From the NCBI RefSeq assembly GCF_000196015.1, contig NC_007974.2:1240001-1304000 (forward strand): DNA of 64,000 nt. The letters run 5' to 3'. A model generated the notes under the pieces. It saw nothing but the letters and a program-made list of their open reading frames with translations, had not been told where the DNA came from and searched no databases. The DNA is from Cupriavidus metallidurans CH34. GTDB taxonomy: Bacteria > Pseudomonadota > Gammaproteobacteria > Burkholderiales > Burkholderiaceae. The position numbers were made by a program, and so were the translations under genes. Position 1 is the first letter of the stretch. The number at the start of each line of letters is the position of its first letter. Shown here one piece after another: positions 44,474 to 53,475 of the stretch.

Positions 44474-44791
44474 ACGCCGGCGGAATGTCGATTGACCGTC
44501 CATCGACCGTCCATCGACCGTCCATTGAGCTTCTATTGAGCTTCTATTGAGCGGCTATCGAACGTCCATTGGTAACGGTCACGCCGAACGGCCTTGTTTC
44601 GGCATTTCCCCGCCTATCGCCCCCTTCTTTTTTCTCTTATGATGCGGCGCACTGTACTACCCGTGCGCCGTCCGATTTGGGCCAGACCAATGTCTGCAAT
44701 GTCCGGTCAAGTACATACAAAGAAGGTGGGCCGGTCTCACCATCGCCGGCCAGAACACTAAAAAACAAAGCACAACGAGAAGGAGAGATTC
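44474..44791. other. Intergenic region with 11-bp repeats before amidohydrolase
   Basis: The 318-bp gap has the seven-unit repeat at 44491-44567 and then a stretch that should hold the amidohydrolase promoter. No gene is visible. Confidence 0.6.
44491..44567. repeat. 11-bp tandem repeat, seven units
   Basis: Seven consecutive 11-bp units follow the form ATYGA-NC-NTCC/T: ATTGACCGTCC, ATCGACCGTCC (twice), ATTGAGCTTCT (twice), ATTGAGCGGCT and ATCGAACGTCC. Every unit starts with AT[TC]GA. The unit length is near one helical turn, so all copies face the same side of the DNA. Confidence 0.9.
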
Positions 44792-46474
44792 TTGAAGAAA
44801 GTCATCCGTACCAGTCTGGTAGCGTTGGCAGCCGCCATGACCATGATGCACGCCCACGCAGCCCCAACGCTGGTGGAGTCGGTGCAGGGCTACACGCTGC
44901 AGCACGATCAGATCGTGCAGTTCAGCGGTCTCGTGTTCGACCAGGGCAAGGTCGTGGCCACCGGTGACGCCGCCGCCCTGCGCGCGAAATACCCCGATGC
45001 CAAGCGTATCGACGGTCAGGGCAAGACGTTGTTGCCGGGCCTGATCGACGCCCACGGCCACGTGTTCCGCCTGGGCTTCAAGACGACCGAGATTTCGCTC
45101 TCCGGCACGCGCGACCTGCAAGAAGCGCAAGGCCTGATCCGTGCCTACGGTCAGAAGAACCCCCAACGCCAGTGGCTGCTCGGCTACGGCTGGAATCAGG
45201 TGAACTGGAAGCTGGGCCGCTTCCCGACCGCCGCCGAGCTCGATGCCGCGGTGTCGGACCGCCCGGTGCGACTGGTTCGGGTGGATGGCCATGCCGCGTG
45301 GCTGAACACCAAGGCCATGCAGGCGGCCGGCATCACACGTGACACCAAGGACCCGGCCGGTGGCCGTATCGAGCGCGACGCGGAGGGCAACCCGACCGGC
45401 GTGCTGGTCGACAAGGCCATGGCGCTGGTCAACGATGTGATTCCGCCCTACACCGACAACGATCGCCGTGCCGCGCTGGCCGCCGCCGTCGCGCATATGA
45501 ACGCGCTGGGCCTGACCGCCGTGGGCGATGCCGGCGTGACCGTGGCCGACGACCGCATCTATCGCGAGTTCGCCGACCAGGGCAAGCTGAACACCCGCAT
45601 CTACGGGATGATTCGCGATACGGGCGACGACTTCAAGGCCCTTTCCGCCAAGGGGCCGCTGATCGGCTACGGTAATGACCGCTATTACCTGCGTGCCGTG
45701 AAGCTCTACGGCGATGGCGCGCTGGGCAGCCGTGGCGCCGCGCTGATGGAGCCCTACACCGACGACCACGCCCATAGCGGCCTGCTGTTCATGAGCGATG
45801 CCGCGATGCAGACCGCCGTGAAGACCGCCCTCAAGGCTGGTTACCAGGTCAATGTGCACGCCATCGGCGACAAGACCAATCATCAGGTGCTCGACGCCAT
45901 GGAAGTGGCCTACAAGGAAGTGGGTGGCCGCGACCTGCGCAACCGGATCGAACACGCGCAGGTGGTCTCGCTGCCTGATATTCCGCGCTTCAAGAAGCTG
46001 GACCTGATCGCGTCGATGCAGCCGACGCACGCCACCAGCGACATGAACATGGCGGAAGACCGTATCGGCAAGGAACGCATCAAGGGCGCCTATGCCTGGC
46101 AAACCTTCCTGAAGCAAGGCACCGTGATTGCCGGCGGCTCGGATTTCCCGGTGGAATCGGCCAACCCGTTCTACGGCCTGCACGCGGCGGTGACGCGTAC
46201 CGACCATGAAGGCCGACCGATCCACGGCTGGCACCCCGAGGAAGCAATGACCCTGCCGCAGGCATTCCGCGCGTTCACGCTGGACGCCGCCTACGCCGAG
46301 CATCAGGAAAAGACGCTGGGTTCGCTGGAGACCGGCAAGTGGGCCGATTTCATCGTGGTGGACCGCGACCTGTTCAAGGTAGCCCCGGCCGATATCTGGA
46401 AGATCCAGGTACTGGAAACGTGGGTAGCCGGCGAGCGCGTGTATGCGAAGGGTGAGCAGTCGGCACAGCGCTGA
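44792..46474 (+). CDS. Exported amidohydrolase (YtcJ-like, amidohydrolase 3 family)
   Basis: The 560-residue protein has a signal peptide (residues 1-23, ending AHA) and an amidohydrolase TIM barrel: metal-binding LIDAHGHVFRLG near residues 89-100, VNVHAIGD and IEHAQVV in the middle and GGSDFPVES near the end, with ALGSRGAALMEPY as a family block. The start is TTG at 44792, supported by a strong GAAGGAGAG site 5 nt upstream. It would hydrolyse an amide or lactam-type bond in the periplasm; the substrate is unknown. Confidence 0.93.
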   Translation: MKKVIRTSLVALAAAMTMMHAHAAPTLVESVQGYTLQHDQIVQFSGLVFDQGKVVATGDAAALRAKYPDAKRIDGQGKTLLPGLIDAHGHVFRLGFKTTEISLSGTRDLQEAQGLIRAYGQKNPQRQWLLGYGWNQVNWKLGRFPTAAELDAAVSDRPVRLVRVDGHAAWLNTKAMQAAGITRDTKDPAGGRIERDAEGNPTGVLVDKAMALVNDVIPPYTDNDRRAALAAAVAHMNALGLTAVGDAGVTVADDRIYREFADQGKLNTRIYGMIRDTGDDFKALSAKGPLIGYGNDRYYLRAVKLYGDGALGSRGAALMEPYTDDHAHSGLLFMSDAAMQTAVKTALKAGYQVNVHAIGDKTNHQVLDAMEVAYKEVGGRDLRNRIEHAQVVSLPDIPRFKKLDLIASMQPTHATSDMNMAEDRIGKERIKGAYAWQTFLKQGTVIAGGSDFPVESANPFYGLHAAVTRTDHEGRPIHGWHPEEAMTLPQAFRAFTLDAAYAEHQEKTLGSLETGKWADFIVVDRDLFKVAPADIWKIQVLETWVAGERVYAKGEQSAQR

Positions 46475-46826
46475 ACCGAGTCATGATTGCGCCGTGATGG
46501 CGTGATAGCCGTTGCATGGGAAAAAGCCCGCTCTCTTCACGAGAGCGGGCTTTTTTCTTTGCCTCTTAAACGTCGAACGGCGTTGCGCACGGCACGCCCA
46601 TGTCGCAGCACACCAAGCCCGTCGCCCGACGCTGCAAGGCCCCCGGCGTCCCTGGCCGAGAGATCGAGCACCGAGACACCATTTCGATACATCCGGCGTT
46701 GCCTGCTTATCACGAAGCACAGCAGCAATGCGCACCACAGGCAGAATGTCACGTGTGCCACAACTCGGCGATTCCACCCTAGAATCCGGAGTCCTGTCCG
46801 AACAAGCAAACACCTCTGGAGACTAC
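46475..46826. other. Intergenic region between amidohydrolase and lyase genes
   Basis: About 350 bp with no convincing gene. It holds the strong bidirectional terminator at 46521 and, beyond it, a GC-rich stretch that should carry the lyase promoter. Confidence 0.6.
46521..46556. terminator. Bidirectional Rho-independent terminator
   Basis: GCCCGCTCTC and GAGAGCGGGC form a 10-bp stem with a 5-nt loop, preceded by five A and followed by six T residues, so it works on both strands. It ends the amidohydrolase transcript. Confidence 0.92.
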
Positions 46827-48353
46827 ATGCCTACCCCCCGACTGCACAGCCGAGTCAAATCACTGGCCAGGCTGACCGCACTAGCCATGCTGATGATGTC
46901 GGTCGGCCCCCAAGCCGCATTCGCGGCGGGCGGCGCTAACCACGATGCCTTTTTCTGGCTAGGGGAGATCAACAAGGCGTCGACGGTCATCAATACCGAC
47001 GAGGGATTGCTGGATCGCTCGCAGGCGCCGCGAGTGGCGGGCGGCATTGCCACGGTGCTGGCCAATGGCGACAAGCCCGGCGGCCAACGACCGTCGACGG
47101 TGATTACTTTCGAGCCGCTGATGATTCAGGCCGCAGGTCAGGAAGTCACGCTGATCCATGCCGGCCGCTCGAGCCAGGACATGCTTGCGACGGTGCGCGC
47201 GGCGATGTTGCGCGACGAAGTCTTGTCGCTGGCCGACCAGCTCAACAAGACCTCCGCCACCATCGTCAAGCTGGCGCGGCAGCATGCCGAAACCATCGTG
47301 CCGAACTACACGAACGGCGTTGCTGCGCAGCCCAATAGTTATGGCCACTACCTGCTCGGCATCAATGCGGGTCTGGAACGCGATGCCCAGCGCCTGCGGG
47401 AAGCCTATCAGCGCATCGATCGCTCGCCGATGGGAACGACGGTGCTGAACGGCACGGGCTGGCCGCTGAACCGCACGCGAATGGCGAGCTACCTCGGATT
47501 CTCCGCGCTGGTGGATAACGCTTATGATGCGTCGCAGATCAGCGCCGTGGACCTGCCGGTGGAAGTGGGCGCGATCGTGACCAGCATCGCCCTGCACACC
47601 GGGAGCTTCATCGAGGATGTGATGACGCAGTATGCGCAGCCGCGCCCCTGGATCCTGCTGCAGGAGGGCGGCGGCAATACCTATGTGTCCAGTGCGATGC
47701 CGCAGAAGCGCAATCCGGGGCTGCTCAACTCCACGCGCGAGAAGGCCTCCACAGCGATCACGTTGGCCATGGGGCCGGTGATTCGTGCGCACAACCTGCC
47801 GCCGGGCATGTCTGATGCCAAGGATGCCGTTACCAATGGCCAGATGGTGCAGAGCGCGATCACGACATTGAAGGGGCTGGACCGCATCATGACAGCCCTG
47901 GTGATCGATCGGCCGCGCGCGCTGGATGAACTGGACAGCGACTGGACGGCATCACAGGAACTGGCCGACGAATTGATGCGCAAGTACAAGCTGCCGTTCC
48001 GCGTCGGCCATCACTTCGCGTCGAACCTGGTGGACTATGCGAAGGCGCACGACATAAAGCCAAGCGCCTTCCCCTATGCCGAGGCGAAGCGCATCTATGC
48101 CGAAGCCGTGCGCGACTACGGTGGTGGGGAGTTTCCGATGAGCGAGGCGGAGTTTCGCGCGGCGCTCGATCCGGTGGCCATCGTCAAGCGTCGCGTGACG
48201 GTGGGCGGACCGCAGCCAGCAGAGATGGAACGCATGCTGAAGGCGTCCGAGGGACAACTGGCACAACAGGATGCGTGGATCCGCGCGCGGCGGGCGGCGA
48301 TCGATGGCTCGCTGGGCCGACTCGACCGTGATTTCGAGAAGTTGCTGAAGTAG
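46827..48353 (+). CDS. Exported fumarase/aspartase-superfamily lyase
   Basis: The 508-residue protein carries the superfamily signature SSAMPQKRNPG near residues 289-299 and the helical-bundle core with GTTVLNGTGWPLNRTRMA and SNLVDYAKAH, closest to argininosuccinate lyase-like enzymes. Unusually it has a clear signal peptide (residues 1-34; LTALAMLMMSVGPQAAFA), whereas these lyases are normally cytoplasmic. GGAG lies 6 nt before the ATG at 46827. It would split a dicarboxylate such as an N-substituted aspartate into fumarate or a relative in the periplasm. It sits near an exported amidohydrolase. Confidence 0.9.
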   Translation: MPTPRLHSRVKSLARLTALAMLMMSVGPQAAFAAGGANHDAFFWLGEINKASTVINTDEGLLDRSQAPRVAGGIATVLANGDKPGGQRPSTVITFEPLMIQAAGQEVTLIHAGRSSQDMLATVRAAMLRDEVLSLADQLNKTSATIVKLARQHAETIVPNYTNGVAAQPNSYGHYLLGINAGLERDAQRLREAYQRIDRSPMGTTVLNGTGWPLNRTRMASYLGFSALVDNAYDASQISAVDLPVEVGAIVTSIALHTGSFIEDVMTQYAQPRPWILLQEGGGNTYVSSAMPQKRNPGLLNSTREKASTAITLAMGPVIRAHNLPPGMSDAKDAVTNGQMVQSAITTLKGLDRIMTALVIDRPRALDELDSDWTASQELADELMRKYKLPFRVGHHFASNLVDYAKAHDIKPSAFPYAEAKRIYAEAVRDYGGGEFPMSEAEFRAALDPVAIVKRRVTVGGPQPAEMERMLKASEGQLAQQDAWIRARRAAIDGSLGRLDRDFEKLLK

Positions 48354-48490
48354 GCGCCGATGCCCGCTGCGGTTCTGTCGCGACAACGGCCGCGTGGTGA
48401 AGCCAGCGAGTGATCGACGAAGACACCACGCTCGACCATCATTGGCTCAAGATGACGCAAGTTGAGCTTTTCTGTGATGAGGAAACAAGG

Positions 48491-48790
48491 ATGTACGGAC
48501 TGATTGGAAAGATGAAGGTCATTCCTGGACAACGCGAGGCACTAGCCTCGATCCTCCTTGAGGGCGTTAGCGGAATGCCTGGCTGCTTGAGCTACATCGT
48601 CGCGCATGATCCGAATGATGCTGATGCGATCTGGATCACCGAGGTCTGGGACAGCCAAGATAGCCATCGAGCCTCCCTGTCTTTGCCGTCAGTGCAACAA
48701 GCCATCGTGCGCGGAAAACCACTCATCGCGGGTTTCGGCGAACGGTTTGAGACAACGCCGATTGGCGGCCAGGGGTTAACAACTCGCTAG
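48491..48790 (+). CDS. Antibiotic biosynthesis monooxygenase family protein
   Basis: The 99-residue protein has the ABM ferredoxin-like fold pattern: MYGLIGKMKVIPGQREALAS, then CLSYIVAHDPNDADAIWITEVWDSQDSH and a C-terminal helix. It is closest to the YgiN-type quinol monooxygenases. A GAGG element lies 8 nt before the ATG. It would be a small cytoplasmic dimer acting on quinones or aromatic polyketides. It follows the lyase by 137 bp; a shared operon is possible. Confidence 0.88.
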   Translation: MYGLIGKMKVIPGQREALASILLEGVSGMPGCLSYIVAHDPNDADAIWITEVWDSQDSHRASLSLPSVQQAIVRGKPLIAGFGERFETTPIGGQGLTTR

Positions 48791-49105
48791 AGGCAACCGC
48801 CACCGTCTTCGTTAAGGCCAGTTTGCCAACCACCGCACGGGCTGGCTTCAAACGGGGACAGTTGCGCTGCCCTCTTTAGCGACCGCTTTGGAACGAATCG
48901 TACGGCGGCTTTGGGTCGGTAGCGATCTTCTGCGCCAGGAAGCCCTTGCCTGGATAGACGGAAGGCCGAGACCGGCCAGGAACCGTCGTCAGCCCATTGT
49001 GTCTCGACTGGCTACAGATCTCCGAAACGGTCATTCGTAAACGGGCAGCGTGTCGCCACACGGAGATCCGCAGCTCAATCGATAGGTGTCTTGCCGTACC
49101 TCATG
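48791..49105. other. Intergenic region before the GGDEF-EAL gene end
   Basis: About 315 bp between the monooxygenase stop and the phosphodiesterase stop. I see no gene, repeat or terminator here. Confidence 0.5.
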
Positions 49106-51160
49106 TCAGAGACAGGGTCGGAGCTCGCCGCAAAGATAAAGTGCGTGCTCTTCAAACTCCTCGCCCGCGCATGGGCGACCAAAGTAGTAGCCTTGCTGGA
49201 TGTCGACATTCAATTCGTCAAGTAAGGCGCTTGTCGCTTCATCCTCGACGCCCTCTGCTACCGTGCGGAAAGACAAAGCCTTGGCCAGTTGCACAATGGC
49301 CTGCAGTATCCGCAGGCCATCCGGCGTATGAGCGCGCCGCACGAAGGAGATATCGATCTTCAGCTCTCCGACGGGCAGTGCATGCAATTGCGATAGGGAG
49401 GCGTAGCCAGTTCCGAAATCATCGATGGAAAGCGTGAAGCCGGCGTCGGCGAGTCGCTGTAGTTGGTCGGCGGCGCCCTCCACTTCCATCAAAGCGATCG
49501 ATTCCGTGACCTCCAGAACCAGCCTGCCGGTCGGAACCCCAAAAGTCACACAGTCTTCGACCATTGAGCTGCAAAAATCCGGCGCAACCAACTGGCGTTT
49601 GGAAATATTCAGGGAAAGATGCAGGTCCGGACGGCCTGGCATCCATTCCCGGAACTGGGCCAGCGATTTCCTTCGCACCAGGCGGCCAAGCTCACCGATC
49701 AGGCCGAGGTTCTCAGCCATCGGGATAAAGCTGCCAGGAGGAATCCAGCCGAATTCGTCGTCTTTCCAGCGTGCCAAGGCTTCCACCCCCGTCAGATGAT
49801 AACGTTCGCCGGAGGCTACGCTGCGAGTGCTCACCAGCGGCTGGAACCAGACAGTAATGCACTCGTCTCGGAGGGCCTGCGCTAGACGCGCCTGGATGTA
49901 AAGCTCCTTCTTCCCGAACCCTCTTTCAGTCATGTCAGAAAAGAACTGGAAGTTGTTGCGCCCCTGAGATTTTGCGTAAAACATTGCCCGATCGGCATGA
50001 GTCAGCAACGTATCGACATTGTCTCCGTCGATGGGGTAGAGGGAAACGCCCACGCTGAACGTCGCATTGACACATTGTCCATTCGACTCAAAGGACTGGC
50101 CCATGACGTTGATCAGCCTGCCTGCTGCCTCGCGCGCAGCGTCGAGGTCCGTGATGCACGGGAACAGTACAACAAATTCATCACCCCCCCAGCGTGCCAC
50201 CGTGTCGCCTTCCTCGAGACAGGTTACCAGTGCGCTGGAGACCTCTCGTAGTAGGCCATCGCCCGTCTTATGCCCGTAAGCGTCGTTGATATTCTTGAAA
50301 TGATCAAGATCGACAAAGCATACCGCGACGATCTCGTTGTGGCGCTTGGCGGATTGGATGGCCTTACTAATGCGGTCTTCCAGCAATATCCGATTGGGCA
50401 GCCCGGTAAGTGCATCGTGGTGCGCCATATGAGCAATGTGGCGCTCTTGAAGATAAGTCTTGGTGATGTCGCGCAGAACGCCCCGAATACCGATGATCAG
50501 ACTCCGGTCGTTTCGTTCTGCAAGAAAGCGACAGTCCATCCAGCGTTCGTGGCTGGCGCCGGCGACGAAGCGGAAGCGTCCGTGGAATTCATCCTTTTGC
50601 CCGGATTGCAAATGTCCAAGACACGCCAGAAATGCAGGGCGGTCTTGGGGGTGGATCAATTCATCCAGAGTGCCGTTGGTAGAACGCGTATCGGCCAGCC
50701 TCCACCACCCTGTATTGGCATGCATAACGACGCCATCCGGGCTAAGCTCCACCACGCCCTCCTCCAGCATGTCCAGGGTCCGCACCAGCGAATGCTGTTC
50801 CGCCGCATACTGCCTCTCCTTCAGCAGCGCCCCATTGAGATCGCGGAACGGCTGACGCACGCTATCGACAAAAACGGCACGGAAGATCAGCAAAAAAGAA
50901 ATGATCTTGAATACGTGGCACGCAATATTGAACGTATCACTGACTGATCCGTAAAGCGTGGCGCATAACTCTGACAGGCACGTGATGGAAGCGGCGGCGA
51001 ACAAGTCAGCCCGATTGAAACCGGCTTCCAGGCAAGCCTTGCGATAGAGGGCAACAGCGGCAATACCGTACATCAGAACCAGCGAATACTCTATCCGGAT
51101 CTTCAACGGGGTCATGCCACTGCCCGGAATGAAGAAATGCGGCGCATCCACCGGAAAGAA
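49106..51160 (-). pseudogene. 3' part of MASE3-PAS-GGDEF-EAL gene, split by an IS element
   Basis: This fragment of 684 codons keeps the end of a MASE3 membrane domain (from FFPVDAPHFFIPGSG), a PAS domain (about residues 120-235 of the fragment), an intact GGDEF motif (RWGGDEFVVLF near 325) and an EAL domain with EALARWK, SIDDFGTGYASLS and AEGVEDE. Removing the IS element and one copy of its CAG duplication joins it in frame to the 5' part at 52452-52958 as a protein of about 853 residues. A GTG at 51151 could still start a truncated cyclic-di-GMP enzyme lacking half of the membrane sensor. Confidence 0.9.
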
Positions 51161-51224
51161 CAGTGAGCTTGCCCCCGCAAAACGAATCCCTTGCTGAGGT
51201 TAAACTGAAGCAAGGAGAGATGTG

Positions 51225-51521
51225 ATGACAAGCAAGACAAAGCGGGCGCAGTACACGCTGGAATTCAAGCTGGAAGCGGTACGGCTGGTGAAGAGCGGGC
51301 AGAGCATGGCAGTGGTTAGCGCGACCCTGGGCATCAGAGCGCAGACGCTGCATAACTGGGTCAAGGCGGAGCGGGAAGGCAAGCTGACTGGTGCGGGTAT
51401 GAAGCCGGTCAGCCCGGAGCAGATGGAGCTGGCCCGGCTTCGGGCGGAGGTGGCGCGCTTGAAGATGGAGCGCGATATTTTAAAAAAAGCCGCAGCATAC
51501 TTTGCGAAGGAGTCGGTGTGA
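51225..51521 (+). CDS. IS3-family transposase OrfA
   Basis: The 98-residue protein has an N-terminal helix-turn-helix (YTLEFKLEAVRLVKSGQSMA, TLGIRAQTLHNWVKA) and a leucine-zipper helix (ELARLRAEVARLKMERDILK) for multimerisation. AAGGAGAG lies 6 nt before the ATG. The run A-AAA-AAA at 51482-51488, read in frame as TTA AAA AAA, is a slippery site for -1 frameshifting into OrfB to make the OrfAB transposase. Confidence 0.93.
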   Translation: MTSKTKRAQYTLEFKLEAVRLVKSGQSMAVVSATLGIRAQTLHNWVKAEREGKLTGAGMKPVSPEQMELARLRAEVARLKMERDILKKAAAYFAKESV

Positions 51522-52411
51522 GGTATGCGTTCATCGAGCGAAACCGACGTTACTGGCCGGTCTCGGTCCTGTGTGAGCTGTTAGGGGTCAGCCCCAGCGG
51601 CTATCACCAGCGCAAGCAACGCACAGTAAGCACCGACAGGCCAGATAGAGGCCGACTCAGTGACGATGCCTTGTTGGCCCACATCAAGGCGATTCACGCC
51701 GGGGTCAAGGGGGAGTACGGCTGGCCGCGCATGTGGAAGGAACTGCTGGCGCGTGGGGTGCGGGTGGGCAAGGAGCGTGTTCGCAAGCTGATGGCGCTGC
51801 ACGGCATCCGTGCCCGCCACAAGCGCAAGTACATCGCGACAACCAACTCGAACCACGATTTGCCGGTGGCCCCCAATCTGCTGCAACGCGACTTTAGCCC
51901 AGCAGCACCCAATCAAGTCTGGACGAGCGACATAACCTATGTGGCGACCGCCGAAGGCTGGCTCTACCTGGTGGTCATCATCGACCTGTTCAGCCGGCAG
52001 GTGGTTGGCTGGTCGATGCAACCACACATGAAGGCCGAATTGGTCACGGACGCGCTGCGCATGGCCTGGTTCCGGCGCCGCCCGGAAGCCGGTGTGATTG
52101 TGCACACCGACCGGGGAAGCCAGTATTGCAGCCATCTGTTTCAAGACGCCCTGAAGGCGTATGGCATGCGCTCGTCAATGAGCCGCAGGGGCGATTGCTG
52201 GGACAACGCGCCGACTGAGAGTCTGTGGGGGTCGTTGAAGGTCGCTCGCCTGCACGGTCGCCAGTTCGCTACCCGCCGCGCCGCAATGGACGAGGTAATT
52301 GACTGGCTTGGCTTTTATAATGCCAGCCGACTCCACTCGACGCTGGGCTACGTCAGCCCCATGACGTTCGAGAAAAACTGGTCCGCAGCTCAGCAACACC
52401 GGGCTGCCTAA
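51518..52411 (+). CDS. IS3-family transposase OrfB (DDE catalytic domain)
   Basis: This 297-residue frame has the HTH_21 region (HIKAIHAGVKGEYGWPRMWK) and the DDE integrase core: first Asp in VWTSDITYV, second in VIVHTDRGSQYCSH and Glu in DNAPTESLWGSLK. It overlaps the OrfA stop (GTG at 51518), and its open frame extends back to the slippery A7 run, so the functional protein is the OrfAB fusion. No internal stop is present, so the element may be active. Confidence 0.95.
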   Translation: MRYAFIERNRRYWPVSVLCELLGVSPSGYHQRKQRTVSTDRPDRGRLSDDALLAHIKAIHAGVKGEYGWPRMWKELLARGVRVGKERVRKLMALHGIRARHKRKYIATTNSNHDLPVAPNLLQRDFSPAAPNQVWTSDITYVATAEGWLYLVVIIDLFSRQVVGWSMQPHMKAELVTDALRMAWFRRRPEAGVIVHTDRGSQYCSHLFQDALKAYGMRSSMSRRGDCWDNAPTESLWGSLKVARLHGRQFATRRAAMDEVIDWLGFYNASRLHSTLGYVSPMTFEKNWSAAQQHRAA

Positions 52412-52451
52412 TTCCCTCGGTTATGGGATTCGTGGAACAGGGGCAAGGTCA

Positions 52452-52958
52452 CAGTTCACTAATGTAGATCGCCCCAACGTAAGCTAAAACCAGCATGAGA
52501 GCGAGATATCGCCCTCGCCGATTCAGCACCGGCTGCCAGGGGCGGAGAGAAATAATGAGCAATCCAATGGCTACCAGAAATCGTGCGGCGAACCAGAATG
52601 TGATGGCTTTCTGAGGGCTTGCAGGGGTCACGAAATCTGGCATGCCGCCGGACCCCAGCATGTGCGCGAAGTCTAGTAGCGCCGAACCCAACAGCACCAC
52701 GCCAAGAAGAATGACACTGCCCGGACGAGATTCCGCGTGGGCATTCCAGGCAATGCCGAAGACCAGCGTCGCCGCAACGATGGCTGCGGTTTCCATCGCA
52801 AGGTGCAATGGCAGATAGTTCGCGAGCCCGATATCAGCTCTGGTGTCCTTGAGCCACAGTATCCCGTAGAGAACGAACAGGAAGCCGACTAACAGGGTCA
52901 GGCGCTTCCGATACGCGTCAATAGTTGGAGCGAACAGAAGGGAGGAGTTGGGTTTCAT
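52452..52958 (-). pseudogene. 5' part of MASE3-PAS-GGDEF-EAL gene, split by an IS element
   Basis: The 169 codons from the ATG at 52958 encode most of a MASE3 sensor: several membrane helices with LPLHLAMETAAIVAATLVF, GSALLDFAHMLGSGGMPDFV and PWQPVLNRRGRYLALMLVLA. The frame ends in the IS (last genuine codon Leu at 52454-52452) and continues in frame at 51160 when the element and one CAG are removed. The ATG has no clear ribosome site; a TTG at 53021 is also in frame. Confidence 0.88.
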
Positions 52959-53475
52959 GCCGAAGGATGGGCTCAATACGAGGTCAGCAACACCGCGATT
53001 CTCGGGAGGGTAGTCACGCAACTAGTAAAGGCTTCGCACGGACACACACATGAAGTCTGGCTGGCGCCCGTACTTCCAAAGAGTACCGACCCATTCCTCC
53101 TCAAAGATCAACATGTAGTTGTCGACCCAATCGGAGTGAGATGTACCCCTTCCTTCGAGGGGCATAAGTCAGTAGCCGAAATGGGGTATCTGGCGAACTT
53201 CCGCGTCTAGCCAATGCAGTCGTTCACCTCAATGCTAGGCGGATGTTTCAGAAGCGTCGGTCAAGTGGCAGGTATCGACCGGTTGAATCCGCAGTCCGCA
53301 ACGGTCAATCGACGGTACCAGCCTAAATGAGTACGTGACCCAGACGAGATACCTTCGTGCGCTAGCCACTCTTTCGGTGCCCACGTGGAACCGAAAGAGC
53401 TTGGACCACCTATTGCAAGCTTGGGCGAGCATTTTCCATGGCCCCATTTTTGCCGGCGAGAGGTAAACGTGCACC
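52959..53475. other. Intergenic region between sensor gene and sigma factor
   Basis: About 517 bp that should include the promoter of the sensor gene on its left. I find no credible gene or terminator; the small open frames have no family resemblance or good starts. Confidence 0.5.

Larger units (their letters stand above)
51164..52451. mobile_element. IS3-family insertion sequence
   Basis: The element is 1288 bp with imperfect terminal inverted repeats beginning TGAGCTTGCCCCCG on the left and TGACCTTGCCCCTG on the right (reverse-complemented), both containing ACGAATCCC further in. A direct duplication of CAG flanks it (51161-51163 and 52452-52454). It encodes OrfA and OrfB joined by a programmed -1 frameshift at the A7 run 51482-51488. 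It has inserted in the MASE3 part of the GGDEF-EAL gene. Confidence 0.93.

Noticed and set aside
44491..44567. CRISPR array
   Set aside because: Units are 11 bp, directly adjacent without spacers, and no cas gene is present.
44657..46303. 548-codon open frame antisense to the amidohydrolase
   Set aside because: Shadow frame; the plus-strand gene has signal peptide, metal motifs and a strong ribosome site.
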